A stretch of DNA of 64,000 nucleotides from JACMQW01 sp964536965. GTDB lineage: Bacteria; Bdellovibrionota; UBA1018. The notes under the pieces are model-generated. The model ran no database searches, was not told the DNA's origin, and was given only the letters and a program-made list of their open reading frames with translations. The translations under genes were made by a program, and so were the position numbers. Shown one piece after another: positions 33,650-42,605 of this stretch. Within the stretch, counting starts at the first letter, position 1. Each line of letters opens with the position of its first letter. The stretch spans positions 62,001 to 126,000 of the forward strand of contig CAZIAL010000004.1 of assembly GCA_964536965.1 (NCBI GenBank), in the 5' to 3' direction.

Positions 33650-34846
33650 TCATTGCCGGGCCGTCTCCGAGGGTCTTTCCCAGAAGTCCGTGCGAAACCC
33701 TTCGCAGTCGTCATCGGTGGCGACCAGGAATTCGGCGAACCCGAGCTCCGGCTCGTTATCGTACCGCAGGTCTCCGGCGATCCACGGTCCGGAGCTCCCA
33801 TCATCGCCGATGTCCGAAAGAAAGGGCAGTCGCGCGAAATTCAGGAACCGCCGGTATCGGCAGCTCTTTTCGGCGAGCCGAAAATGGAGGTCCTTTTCCA
33901 GGTCCGACTGGGCGGACCAGGCGACGCGGGCGGATGGCCGCAGGAGTGGAAGGGCGGTTTCGGCGGTGCGATTCCGTCCGCGCGCGACCGCGCAGATTTC
34001 CGGCGCGATCCAGTGGGGCAGGAGGCTGACGCCCGCGAGGCGGGTCGTCCAATGGCTTTCGGTTTCCGTGCGAACCCAGACGCGCCAGCAAGCCGGATTC
34101 CCTGGAAACGGCGAGCTCTCCACGTCGACGAGGCGTTCCTGAGTGAGTCCCGTCTTTCGCCACGCCTCGACGGCTTCCGAACGAGCCCATCGCGAAGCTC
34201 CGAAAAAGGTCAGAACGGTCATCATTGCGAGCGCGATGCCCATCCCCGCCTTCCGTTGCCAGACGAGCCCGAAACAAATCGCGGCGCCGCCGACGCTGAG
34301 AAAGAGGGCGGCCGGAGTTCCAAGCCAGGAAACTCGCCAGACGAGGAACTGGAAGCCGGCGAAGACGAGAATCCAGAGGGTGCGACCTCGATTCGACTGC
34401 ATCGTCAGATAGGCGACCGGAATCAGCGCGATCCAGAGGAGGGGTTCGAGGATGAAGAGCGTATCGCCGTAAAACCATCCGTTCGAGAACGGCGTGATCG
34501 GATGGACTCCGTAGCTGTTCATCCCATCGGCGAGAAAGTGCAGTACGCCCGCGCCGGCGCCCACCGCGAGCGCCGCGGGATCCCGCCAGGGACGTTTGAA
34601 AATGAGGTTCACGACGATCCCGACGAAAAGACCGAGCGGGATGGCCCAGGCGAAGCTGTGGGTATACCCCCGATGATGGACGATGTAAGAGAGGTCGTCG
34701 AGGTTCGGCCAGAATCTCTGGAGAACGTCGCAGTCGGGAATGTTGTTCCCCACCACGGCGGCCCAGAAAGTCGCGCGAGTCCGGAATCTCTCGGGCAGGA
34801 GTCGGTAGTTTACGATCCCGATGAGCGTGTGGGTAACGTTATCCAT
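33650..34846 (-). CDS. YdjM-like (DUF457) metal-dependent membrane hydrolase
   Basis: 398 residues. N-terminal DUF457 signature MDNVTHTLIG, NNIPDCDV and HHRGYTHSF, then GVLHFLADGMNSYGVHPI, with His/Asp residues that would bind metal. Five to six transmembrane helices follow (PLGLFVGIVVNLIF, LLWIALIPVAYL, GIALAMMTVLTFFG), and a soluble C-terminal half. Similar proteins (YdjM in E. coli) are LexA-regulated inner-membrane proteins of unknown substrate. Ends 28 bases from the convergent phosphatase gene. Confidence 0.85.
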   Translation of the reverse strand: MDNVTHTLIGIVNYRLLPERFRTRATFWAAVVGNNIPDCDVLQRFWPNLDDLSYIVHHRGYTHSFAWAIPLGLFVGIVVNLIFKRPWRDPAALAVGAGAGVLHFLADGMNSYGVHPITPFSNGWFYGDTLFILEPLLWIALIPVAYLTMQSNRGRTLWILVFAGFQFLVWRVSWLGTPAALFLSVGGAAICFGLVWQRKAGMGIALAMMTVLTFFGASRWARSEAVEAWRKTGLTQERLVDVESSPFPGNPACWRVWVRTETESHWTTRLAGVSLLPHWIAPEICAVARGRNRTAETALPLLRPSARVAWSAQSDLEKDLHFRLAEKSCRYRRFLNFARLPFLSDIGDDGSSGPWIAGDLRYDNEPELGFAEFLVATDDDCEGFRTDFWERPSETARQ

Positions 34847-34852
34847 TCCGAC

Positions 34853-35632
34853 TTAATAGTCGGCGCGATACACCGCTCGGGTCAAGATCCGAGCCACTGT
34901 TCCGCTGGCTCCGGAATAGTCCGTTCGCGAGAGATAGATCTCGAGATCGCCGCTCGCGAGCCGATGCGCCTGCATCCCTTGCACGCCGCTGGCCGAAGAA
35001 ATGCGGACGAAGGTATCGATATCGAAGCCGCGTCCGTTATCGGCGACCGACCAGCGACTGCCGCCTTGGAGGCGGATGTTCTGGCCGATGGCCCCGGTAT
35101 CGCGGTCGATCCAGAGCGGTAGCGAAACGGAAGTGTCGAGGCCCGCGGAACGCGCGTTCGCGCAGACGTTGCGGGACTGCACGCGAGTGCGGGTGCCGTA
35201 ACGAGCGCGGCGTCCGCGACCCCGCTGGACGAAATCGTAATCGATCGTGGTATCGGTCGCCGACGAGCTCGCGATCATGCCTTGCTGGCCGGTCGATTCG
35301 GCGAACTGCTGGACCTCGATCAGTCGCAGGCAACCGCCCTCGCCATCGACGATGACGTCGGCGAGGTTTTGCGCGGCAATCGGGCGACCCTGGGGCTGCG
35401 GGATCGAATTCGCGCAGTAACCGCCGGATGGAAAGGTGACGGGACCGACCGGCATTCCCGGAAAAGGCGAGTAACCGGGCTGCGGATAGACCGGCTGGAC
35501 GGGCATGACCGGACCGGCGGCCGCCTTTTTCGATTTGCCGCATCCAGAGAGGAGGACGCAAACCGAGATGATCGCGAATGCCGCGAAAAGGGCCGAAAAC
35601 ATCGAATTTTTGGTCGAAGTGGAGCGGTTCAT
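34853..35632 (-). CDS. Secreted lipoprotein of unknown function
   Basis: 259 residues; signal peptide ends in lipobox VLLSGCG (Cys about 31), followed by a Pro/Gly-rich linker (PVQPVYPQPGYSPFPGMPVGP). The globular part contains two Cys in YCANS and GGCLRLIE plus one in RNVCANARS. The end (QAHRLASGDLEIYLSRTDY... ILTRAVYRADY) resembles the lipoprotein at 254-925. It lies six bases downstream of the divergent reading of the DUF457 gene and in the same direction, so it may be the first gene of that operon. Confidence 0.75.
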   Translation of the reverse strand: MNRSTSTKNSMFSALFAAFAIISVCVLLSGCGKSKKAAAGPVMPVQPVYPQPGYSPFPGMPVGPVTFPSGGYCANSIPQPQGRPIAAQNLADVIVDGEGGCLRLIEVQQFAESTGQQGMIASSSATDTTIDYDFVQRGRGRRARYGTRTRVQSRNVCANARSAGLDTSVSLPLWIDRDTGAIGQNIRLQGGSRWSVADNGRGFDIDTFVRISSASGVQGMQAHRLASGDLEIYLSRTDYSGASGTVARILTRAVYRADY

Positions 35633-35736
35633 GCGCGCTTAATAACACGATGCGTTAAATTTTGGCAAGTCATTCCTATCGTCCCGTATTTAAAGAAAGG
35701 CTTGCTCGGCCCGCGAGGAAGTCATAACGGGAAAGG

Positions 35737-36450
35737 ATGAAAAATCTTCCGTTGTTCTTAGGGGTTATGGCTCTCCTCTCCACGTTTCCTGCCCAGGCTG
35801 AAGAAGGTTGGAAGAACGAATCTCAAGCCGGGATCGTCCAAACGTCCGGAAACACCGAGACGACCACGCTCAGCCTCGGTCAGGCGACGTCGTACGAGTT
35901 CACCGCCAATGTCGTGAAGATCAACGGCAGCTACCTCTATCAGAAGAGCAATAACATCATCTCGGGGAAGAACTGGCGCCTCGGCGTTCGTTACGAGCGC
36001 GAACTCTCGGAGAAGGTCTCGCTCTTCCTCGCCCAGAGCGCGGAAGGGGATCGTTTCGCCGGAGTTCGCCAGCGGTACAACACCGACCTAGGCGCGAAGT
36101 ATTTCGTTCGCAAGGAAGACAGCTTTCGGTGGTTCTTCGAAGGCGGTTCTCGCTTCACGAAGGAAAACCTTCTGTTCCGCTCCCAGAACAAGCACTTCGG
36201 TCGCGCCTTCACCGAACTCGAGAAAAAGCTGAACGAATCCGTTTCGGCGAGGTACTGGCTCGAATATCTCCCGAACTTCACGATCACCGACGACTGGCTG
36301 CTGAATACCGAGCTGAGCGTTTCCGCGGCCCTTTCGACGATGTTCTCCGTAAAGACCGGGTATCTAATCCGTTATGACAACCAAGTGAACGCTCCCGGCC
36401 TTGAAAAGACGGATCGTACGCTCACCACCTCGCTCGTCGCGAAGTTTTAA
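35737..36450 (+). CDS. DUF481 family outer-membrane protein (YdiY-like)
   Basis: 237 residues; signal peptide MKNLPLFLGVMALLSTFPAQA, then a DUF481 barrel of amphipathic strands: GWKNESQAGIVQTSGNTETTTLSLGQ, WRLGVRYERELSEKVSLFL, ARYWLEYLPNFTITDDWLLNTELS, ending LTTSLVAKF with a terminal Phe. The SGNTETTTLSLG segment is characteristic of the family (putative salt-induced outer membrane proteins). Ten bases ahead of mscL in the same direction, which fits an osmotic-response operon. Confidence 0.9.
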   Translation: MKNLPLFLGVMALLSTFPAQAEEGWKNESQAGIVQTSGNTETTTLSLGQATSYEFTANVVKINGSYLYQKSNNIISGKNWRLGVRYERELSEKVSLFLAQSAEGDRFAGVRQRYNTDLGAKYFVRKEDSFRWFFEGGSRFTKENLLFRSQNKHFGRAFTELEKKLNESVSARYWLEYLPNFTITDDWLLNTELSVSAALSTMFSVKTGYLIRYDNQVNAPGLEKTDRTLTTSLVAKF

Positions 36451-36459
36451 GGAGTTCCG

Positions 36460-36819
36460 ATGCTGAAAGAATTTAAAGCGTTTCTCATGCGTGGCAACAT
36501 CCTCGATCTCGCCGTGGGCGTGATCTTGGCTGGCGCCTTCACGAAAGTCGTCACCTCCCTGACCTCGGACGTGATCATGCCGATCGTCGGCCAGGCCGCG
36601 GGAAAAATGGACTTCGACAATATCTTCATCAACCTCTCCGGCGGGGATTACAACACGTTGGCCGAGGCGAAAGCCGCGGGAGCCGCGACGATTAACATCG
36701 GCGTGTTCCTGAATCAGGTCATCGATTTCGTCATCATCGCTTTCGCGATTTATATGCTGCTCAAGCTCGTGAACCGGGCGATGGGCCGCAGTACGATTAT
36801 CGAGCCGCCGAAAACCTGA
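36460..36819 (+). CDS. mscL: Large-conductance mechanosensitive channel MscL
   Basis: 119 residues, slightly shorter than the E. coli protein (136). First helix and pore: FKAFLMRGNILDLAVGVILAGAFTKVVTSLTSDVIMPIVG (the conserved RGNxxDLAVGVxxGxAF block). Second helix NIGVFLNQVIDFVIIAFAIYMLLKLVNR. It opens under membrane tension and releases solutes during hypo-osmotic shock. Ribosome site AGGAG precedes the ATG. Confidence 0.95.
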   Translation: MLKEFKAFLMRGNILDLAVGVILAGAFTKVVTSLTSDVIMPIVGQAAGKMDFDNIFINLSGGDYNTLAEAKAAGAATINIGVFLNQVIDFVIIAFAIYMLLKLVNRAMGRSTIIEPPKT

Positions 36820-36840
36820 GTTGAAGCACTATCGGAATTG

Positions 36841-36882
36841 AAAAAAGAAGGGCAGCTCCGCGCGGAGCTGCCCTTCTTTTTT
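36841..36882. terminator. Bidirectional Rho-independent terminator
   Basis: A long perfect hairpin (AAGAAGGGCAGCTCCGCG / CGCGGAGCTGCCCTTCTT) flanked by A6 and T6. It can end both mscL and the convergent minus-strand gene. Confidence 0.92.
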
Positions 36883-36920
36883 CGGAAGCCCTGACTGGCT
36901 GCGGCCACTCCCGGGGAATC

Positions 36921-37607
36921 CTAGAGCGTTTCCCCTTCGGAGCATTCCGATTTCTTTAAACGATAGGCGTCGGGAGCGACCACGGCGATATTGTCGATCT
37001 CGCCGTCGACGATTGCCGAAAGGTCGGGCTTTCCGGACGAATCGACTACCGCCAGGTTCACGCTCTCGAGCGCTTCCCAGGTGTAGAGAATCAGGTGAGA
37101 GAAGTCGTTCTCTCCTCTTTTGCTATCGACCCGAATATCGAAGCCCTTTGCTCCCGGACTTAGGAAAAACATCGCGCCCGTCTTGAATCGATCCTGACAG
37201 ACGAAGCTTTCCCCTTCATAGGCGCACTGGTAACTCGCCGACATCTCGGTCACTCCCTGGGTCGCATGCTGAAAGCGAAGGGTGAAATGAGCATCCGCCG
37301 TTCGTGCCTGTTCGGACGAAGCCGGGTTCTCCGTGACCACGAGTCGCGCCTTCTCGACGAAAGTCGGAAGGGTCTGTGAAGGCATCTTCAGATCGAAAAA
37401 CGAGCCGTCGAGCACCGAAGCTTTACGATAATAAATCTCGGAGCCCTGTTCGATCCCTTCCAGGAATTCGATCATTCCGAGAGGGGCGCCCTGGGAGTTG
37501 GCTTGGGTGACGTAGTTGCGCTCGTAACACTGGGTGCTCGGGGCCGCATTCGCGGCGCTCGTCGCAAGCAAGCAAAGTAAGGAAAAGATTCGTTTATTTT
37601 TCGACAT
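36921..37607 (-). CDS. Secreted protein of unknown function
   Basis: 228 residues from the ATG at 37607, which has CGGAGAAT upstream; the ORF can extend seven codons more. Signal peptide KRIFSLLCLLATSAANAAP. The mature protein has four or five Cys (TQCYERNY, YQCAYEGESFVCQDRF, KSECSEG), probably disulphide-bonded in the periplasm. No recognised family. Confidence 0.7.
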   Translation of the reverse strand: MSKNKRIFSLLCLLATSAANAAPSTQCYERNYVTQANSQGAPLGMIEFLEGIEQGSEIYYRKASVLDGSFFDLKMPSQTLPTFVEKARLVVTENPASSEQARTADAHFTLRFQHATQGVTEMSASYQCAYEGESFVCQDRFKTGAMFFLSPGAKGFDIRVDSKRGENDFSHLILYTWEALESVNLAVVDSSGKPDLSAIVDGEIDNIAVVAPDAYRLKKSECSEGETL

Positions 37608-37727
37608 GGGATTCTCCGTGGGTTCCATTTTTACTGCGTGAAACGTTATGGAGCAGACCTATATCAAAAAATAACGCGATGCGTCAACACTAAATTTCCT
37701 ACACGATGCGAGCCGCGTGCGCGCGAT

Positions 37728-38192
37728 CTACTTGGCTTTCTTCGACTTCACGAAATGCGCCGAAATGTAGCAGGCGACCGGGGCTTTGGCGTCATCCACC
37801 GCGCCACAGACGATCTCTTTCGCGTAGACGAGCGGTTTCGCGCCTTTGCCTTGCGGCTTGATCACCTCGACTCCCGCTTTCTTCAGCACGGCGGTCATGG
37901 ATTTCACCTTCGCCGCATCGAGCGTAAACGGATCGCACTTCGTGCCCTGGCAAGCGACCGTTTCGGTGCGATACACCATCTCGTGGTCGAGCATGAATTT
38001 AGGATGGCCCGCTTCGGTCACGTCGTTCGGAATTCCTTTAAAAGGTTCCTTTTTGCTGCCGCCTTCTTTCATCAGATCGGAAAGTTTGCGGGCTTCGGCG
38101 CCTTCGATTTTCACGTTGAGAATCGGCTTCTCCGCCGCGAACGCGAGGGACGGGATTAAAACCAGAAGGGCGCATAAAATTTTCTTTTTCAT
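37728..38192 (-). CDS. Small secreted protein of unknown function
   Basis: 154 residues from the ATG at 38192: MKKKILCALLVLIPSLAFAAEK is a signal peptide. The ORF upstream of this start has no signal logic. The mature part has pairs of Cys (VACQGTKCD, EIVCG, VACY) that could form two disulphides. Lys-rich tail (KSKKAK). No family recognised. Confidence 0.7.
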   Translation of the reverse strand: MKKKILCALLVLIPSLAFAAEKPILNVKIEGAEARKLSDLMKEGGSKKEPFKGIPNDVTEAGHPKFMLDHEMVYRTETVACQGTKCDPFTLDAAKVKSMTAVLKKAGVEVIKPQGKGAKPLVYAKEIVCGAVDDAKAPVACYISAHFVKSKKAK

Positions 38193-38240
38193 GGGTTTAA
38201 GGATGAACCACAAACGATTCGGAGGGAAGATAGAACTGGT

Positions 38241-39059
38241 ATGAAAGACGTCTGGCAGCCCGAACAATATGCGAAATTCGAATCCGAGCGATCGCGTCCG
38301 TTTTACGACCTGCTCGACGGCGTCGGAACCTTGTCGAAATCTCCGCACGTCGTGGATCTCGGATGCGGGAGCGGTGAACTGACGCGGGAATTACATCGAC
38401 GTGTGAAGGCTATGGGAACGCTGGGGGTCGACAATTCGGAAGCCATGCTCGCGAAAGCGCGGAGCGGGACGAATCCGGAATCCTCCGAAGGAGGACGACT
38501 GGATTTTCTGAATGCGGATCTCGCGGAGTTCTGCGCGGCTCCGGAACGCGCGGACAAATTTGATCTCGTTTTCTCGAACGCCGCCCTCCAGTGGTGCGGG
38601 GGTCACTCGCGAATTCTGGAGAGCATTTTCACTCTCCTGCGGCCAAGCGGCCGGCTCGCCGTCCAGGTACCGGCGAACCAGGATTATCCGACCCACCGTC
38701 TTTTTTCGGAGATGATCCGCGAGTCGAAGTGGGCGGCGAGTTTTCCCGCTGCGGAAACGCCGCCGGATGTTCTCCGCCCGGAGCGCTACGCGGAGGAACT
38801 TTTCCGCATCGGTTTCTCCGAACCGCGGGTACGGCTTGAAGTGTATGGTCACGTTTTTCCGGATCGCGAGTTCGTACTGGAATGGGTGAAAGGGACTTTG
38901 CTCGGATTCGCGCGCGCGCGTCTTTCCCCCGAAGCCTATTCGGAATTTCTCGCCGAGTATCGCGAACGTTTGCTCCGGGAGCTCGCGAACGCGCGTCCGT
39001 TCTTCTATCCGTTTAAACGAATCCTCTTCTGGGCATTCCGTCCGGGCACTGCGGACTAG
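38241..39059 (+). CDS. Class I SAM methyltransferase (Tam-like)
   Basis: 272 residues. SAM-binding motif I VVDLGCGSGELTRELH (about 37-52), acidic motif II region TLGVDNSEAML, motif IV FDLVFSNAALQWC. The order and the start WQPEQYAKFESERSRPFYDLL match trans-aconitate 2-methyltransferase (Tam) and its many relatives; the substrate could differ. The stop overlaps the stop of the convergent phosphofructokinase gene by four bases. Confidence 0.8.
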   Translation: MKDVWQPEQYAKFESERSRPFYDLLDGVGTLSKSPHVVDLGCGSGELTRELHRRVKAMGTLGVDNSEAMLAKARSGTNPESSEGGRLDFLNADLAEFCAAPERADKFDLVFSNAALQWCGGHSRILESIFTLLRPSGRLAVQVPANQDYPTHRLFSEMIRESKWAASFPAAETPPDVLRPERYAEELFRIGFSEPRVRLEVYGHVFPDREFVLEWVKGTLLGFARARLSPEAYSEFLAEYRERLLRELANARPFFYPFKRILFWAFRPGTAD

Positions 39060-40081
39060 ATGAAAATTCCCAGGCTCTGACAGTGTTTTACCCAGCGATG
39101 ATCCGGATCGATCGTCCGCGGCATGCCTTGGATGTCGGAGAGGGGGGCCTCGACCACGCGGCCGGAGCGATAGACCACGGCCGAACCCCATTTCTTTTCC
39201 ATCGCAAGCTGGGCGGCCTTAATTCCCATCGCGGCGGTGAGAAAACGATCGGTTGTCGTCGGCGCGCGGGACCGCTGGAGATGTCCGAGTACCACATGCC
39301 GGGCTTCCCACGGCGTCGCGGTTTCGATCCAGCGCGCGACCTGCTCGGCGATCCCGCCGAAACGAACCGTATGGACGACGCCTTTCACGCCGGTGAAGAC
39401 CGCCTCTTCGCCCTGGGCCTTCGCGGCTTCGGAAACGACGACGACCATCCCGCGAATTCCTTCCGCTCGGCGCTTGGTCAGGAACGCCGCGAGGCTATCC
39501 CGAGAGAAGGGACGCTCCGGAATCAGAATCGCGTCGGCGTAACTCGCGAGGCCTCCGCCGAGCGCGATCCATCCGGCGGTGCGGCCCATGGTCTCGACGA
39601 CCATCACCCGTTTATGCGCGCTCGCCGTCGTCCGAAGCGCATCGACCGCGTCCGCGACGACCGTGCAGGCCGTATCGTAACCGAAAGTGATTTCGGTGCC
39701 CTGGAGATCGTTGTCGATCGTCTTCGGAACGCCGATGATCGGCAGATTCGGGGCGATCTTTTTCAATCCGATGAACGTGCCGTCTCCGCCCGCGGCGATC
39801 AGTCCGTCGAGTCTCAGTTTCGCGAACTGCGACTGGAACTCCGCTTCGCGGCCCTCGAGTTGCGTGCGATTCGAAGTGCCCAGGAACGTTCCGGCGACGG
39901 CGTGGATGCCGTTGATTTCGTTCCATCGGATTTCGGTGACCTGTCCGCTGAAGACGCCGTCGAACCCATCTCGGATTCCGAGCACTTCGTGCCCGTTCTG
40001 GATCAGGGTTCGCGAGGCCGATTCGATGATTCCGTTCAGTCCGGGGGCGTCGCCGCCGCCCGTGAGTAGTCCGATGCGCAT
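39056..40081 (-). CDS. pfkA: 6-phosphofructokinase
   Basis: 341 residues from the ATG at 40081. MRIGLLTGGGDAPGLNG opens the Rossmann-type fold; AAGGDGTFIG, VPKTIDNDLQGTEITFGYDTA, ETMGRTAGWIALGGG are the family blocks. The enzyme phosphorylates fructose-6-phosphate to the 1,6-bisphosphate in glycolysis. Gly101 in GGDG predicts ATP use, whereas Lys120 in PKTIDND is the residue seen in PPi-dependent or intermediate clades (ATP enzymes have Gly), so the donor is not certain. Confidence 0.88.
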   Translation of the reverse strand: MRIGLLTGGGDAPGLNGIIESASRTLIQNGHEVLGIRDGFDGVFSGQVTEIRWNEINGIHAVAGTFLGTSNRTQLEGREAEFQSQFAKLRLDGLIAAGGDGTFIGLKKIAPNLPIIGVPKTIDNDLQGTEITFGYDTACTVVADAVDALRTTASAHKRVMVVETMGRTAGWIALGGGLASYADAILIPERPFSRDSLAAFLTKRRAEGIRGMVVVVSEAAKAQGEEAVFTGVKGVVHTVRFGGIAEQVARWIETATPWEARHVVLGHLQRSRAPTTTDRFLTAAMGIKAAQLAMEKKWGSAVVYRSGRVVEAPLSDIQGMPRTIDPDHRWVKHCQSLGIFI

Positions 40082-40151
40082 AGAGGAATCACACCCCAAA
40101 GCGCCGGAATTTGCATTTTATTTTTAGCGAAGTCCGGCCGTCGTCGGGACT

Positions 40152-41816
40152 TTACCGAGCGACTTTCAGCTTTCCGCTCGCGGATCGCGCCAGCGGGCTC
40201 GTCTCGACGTAATAGTTCCAGTCGCCGTCGTAGGCGCGCATCGACCCGTGATCGACCTCGAAGACGCGTTTCGCGACCGCCGCGAGGAAGTGACGATCGT
40301 GGGAAACCATAGCGACGGTCCCGTCGAAATTCTTGATCGCTTCGAGCAGGACTTCGCGGGACTTGATGTCCAAATGGTTGGTCGGTTCGTCGAGCACGAG
40401 AAAGTTCACGGGCGTCGCGAGAATCGTCGCGAGCACGACGCGCGATTTTTCGCCGCCGGACAGGACGCCGATTTTCTTTTCGGCGTCGTCGCCGCTGAAA
40501 AGAAACGCGCCGAGAAGGTTCCGGACCCAGCCGATCGTCGCTTCGGGAACGCGGTCGTAGATTTCCTGGAAGATCGTCTTGTTCGGGTTCAGGACATCGA
40601 GCGAGCTCTGCGAGAAGTAGCCGATCTTCACGTTCGCGCCGATCGTGCAGACTCCCGAAGTCGGTTCAGTCTGTCCGCACATGATCTTCAGCAACGTCGA
40701 TTTCCCGGCGCCGTTCACTCCGACGACGGCGATTTTATCCAGACGCTGGATATTGCCCGCGAGATTCTGGAAGACGCTTCGCTCTTTCCCGTCCGCGCTC
40801 TTCCAGATTTTTCCGAGGTTCGAAAAACGAATCACGTCGTTCCCGCTCCGCGGAGGCGGCGCGAAATCGAAGCTCATCAGCCGATCTTCGGCGGGGATCT
40901 CGATCCGCTCGATTTTGTCGAGTTTCTTCACCCGCGACTGCACCTGCGCGGCGTGCGAGGCGCGGGCCGCGAAACGGGCGATGAACTCTTCTTCCTTGGC
41001 GAGCATATCCTGCTGCTTCTGGTGGGCGGCGAGGAGCTGTTCTTTTCGGATCTCGCGCTCGCGCAGATAGAAGTCGTAGTTGCCGCTGTAGGTGGTGATC
41101 GTCTTGTTCGCGACTTCCACGATCCGTTTCACGATCCGGTTCATGAACTCCCGGTCGTGGGAGGTCATGACGATCGCGCCCTTGAAGTTCATCATCCATT
41201 CCTCAAGCCAGATGATGGATTCGAGGTCGAGATGGTTGGTCGGTTCGTCGACGAGTAGAACGTCGGGATTCAGGGCGAGGATCTTCGCGAGCTCGATCCG
41301 CATTTTCCAGCCGCCGCTGAACGTTTCGACCGGACGGTCGTAATCGTCCGGGCCGATGCCGAGTCCGGTCAGGATCGCCTGGGCGCGCGACTCGAGGTCG
41401 TATCCGCCACGCGACTCGAACTCCATTTGGACTTCGCCGTAACGTTCGACGGTTTTCATCATCTCGTCGTCGTCCATCGGGTTCTCGGCCGAACCTTCGA
41501 GTTTTTTCTCGAGCTCGGCGAGCTCTTTCGCGAGAACGGAAATCTTTCCCGCGCCCGCCTTTACTTCTTCGAGGGCGGAACGGCCGCGCATTTCGGCGAC
41601 GTCCTGCGAGAAGTAGCCGATGACCAAGCGGTCGGCGATGTTGATCGTTCCGCTATCCACGCCCTCTTCGCCGACGATGATCCGGAAGATCGTGGATTTA
41701 CCCGCACCGTTCGGGCCGACGAGGCCGATCTTGTCGCCCGGGCGAACCTGGAAACTCGCGTTCTGATAGAGGACGCGGGTGCCGTACTGTTTGGAAATAT
41801 TCGTTAAATGGATCAT
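40152..41816 (-). CDS. ABC-F family ATPase
   Basis: 554 residues from the ATG at 41816 (an upstream extension of 13 codons is unlikely). Two ATP-binding cassettes: Walker A GPNGAGKS and GVNGAGKS, signatures FSGGWKMR and LSGGEKSR, Walker B DEPTNHLDLES and DEPTNHLDIKS. A basic linker of about 80 residues lies between them (REREIRKEQLLAAHQKQQDML...SRVKKLDKI), as in ABC-F translation factors that act at the ribosomal exit site (Uup/YbiT/EttA group). No membrane helices. Confidence 0.92.
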   Translation of the reverse strand: MIHLTNISKQYGTRVLYQNASFQVRPGDKIGLVGPNGAGKSTIFRIIVGEEGVDSGTINIADRLVIGYFSQDVAEMRGRSALEEVKAGAGKISVLAKELAELEKKLEGSAENPMDDDEMMKTVERYGEVQMEFESRGGYDLESRAQAILTGLGIGPDDYDRPVETFSGGWKMRIELAKILALNPDVLLVDEPTNHLDLESIIWLEEWMMNFKGAIVMTSHDREFMNRIVKRIVEVANKTITTYSGNYDFYLREREIRKEQLLAAHQKQQDMLAKEEEFIARFAARASHAAQVQSRVKKLDKIERIEIPAEDRLMSFDFAPPPRSGNDVIRFSNLGKIWKSADGKERSVFQNLAGNIQRLDKIAVVGVNGAGKSTLLKIMCGQTEPTSGVCTIGANVKIGYFSQSSLDVLNPNKTIFQEIYDRVPEATIGWVRNLLGAFLFSGDDAEKKIGVLSGGEKSRVVLATILATPVNFLVLDEPTNHLDIKSREVLLEAIKNFDGTVAMVSHDRHFLAAVAKRVFEVDHGSMRAYDGDWNYYVETSPLARSASGKLKVAR

Positions 41817-41920
41817 CGGGCCCGAATCGTAACAGAGAGCATTCGCTAGCTCCACCTCCGCCTGAATCGGCTCTGAAATAATACTTGATTAAAAGAGTAC
41901 GGTTATGATAGAACCCGCCC

Positions 41921-42463
41921 ATGATGGATATTACCCTTCGATTTCCTACGGTTTTAGCTCTTTCGCTCTTCGCGCTTTCCGGACTGAAGTCGGTTTTCGC
42001 CGCGGACGAAGCTCCGGCCGCGATGATGATTTGCGTGAATGCGAAGGCGGTTTCGCCCTATACCGCGATCGAAGTGCAGGCTGGCGTGCGAAACGAATGG
42101 CCGAGTTTGAATATCGTTCCTTTCCGGACGGGTAGAGAGACTTTCGAAGAGATCCAGGGCGTGAGCGTCCAGTATCCTCCTGCGCAGACCGGACTCGATG
42201 CCGACGCTTCCGAAGCCGTCGTGAAGGGCTACGACCAGGGCTCCCTTTTCGCGAATTCGGAACTCGTGATCGACTTCGAGAGTGGTCGGAAGAGTGCGAT
42301 CCAGTCGCGACTGATTTCTTACGTCGAAGCCGACGTGCAGGTCGGTAAAACCGTTTATTCGGCCACGCTCGACCTCGACGAGGACTCGATTTCGGTGAAT
42401 TCCAGCGCCCTGAACGACGACGGCCTCATCGACATGAAGTGCGTGACGATCGAGAACGACTAG
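41921..42463 (+). CDS. Secreted protein of unknown function
   Basis: 180 residues with a signal peptide (LRFPTVLALSLFALSGLKSVFAAD). The mature part is beta-rich and has two Cys (MMICVNAK and MKCVTIEND) near its ends, which could close one disulphide. No recognised family. Two ATG codons stand at the start, so the first residue is uncertain. Confidence 0.7.
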   Translation: MMDITLRFPTVLALSLFALSGLKSVFAADEAPAAMMICVNAKAVSPYTAIEVQAGVRNEWPSLNIVPFRTGRETFEEIQGVSVQYPPAQTGLDADASEAVVKGYDQGSLFANSELVIDFESGRKSAIQSRLISYVEADVQVGKTVYSATLDLDEDSISVNSSALNDDGLIDMKCVTIEND

Positions 42464-42605
42464 TCCGAAGCGCCGACGCCGCGGAGCGTTTCGCTCGTCT
42501 CCCGCGCGAGCCGCTTAAACAAATCAGCTTTTTCCGTTCAAGCCAGAGATGCGGGTGCTCCGCTTGCCCACGCGCGTGGCACACCGTATGCTCGGGAGCA
42601 TCTTC

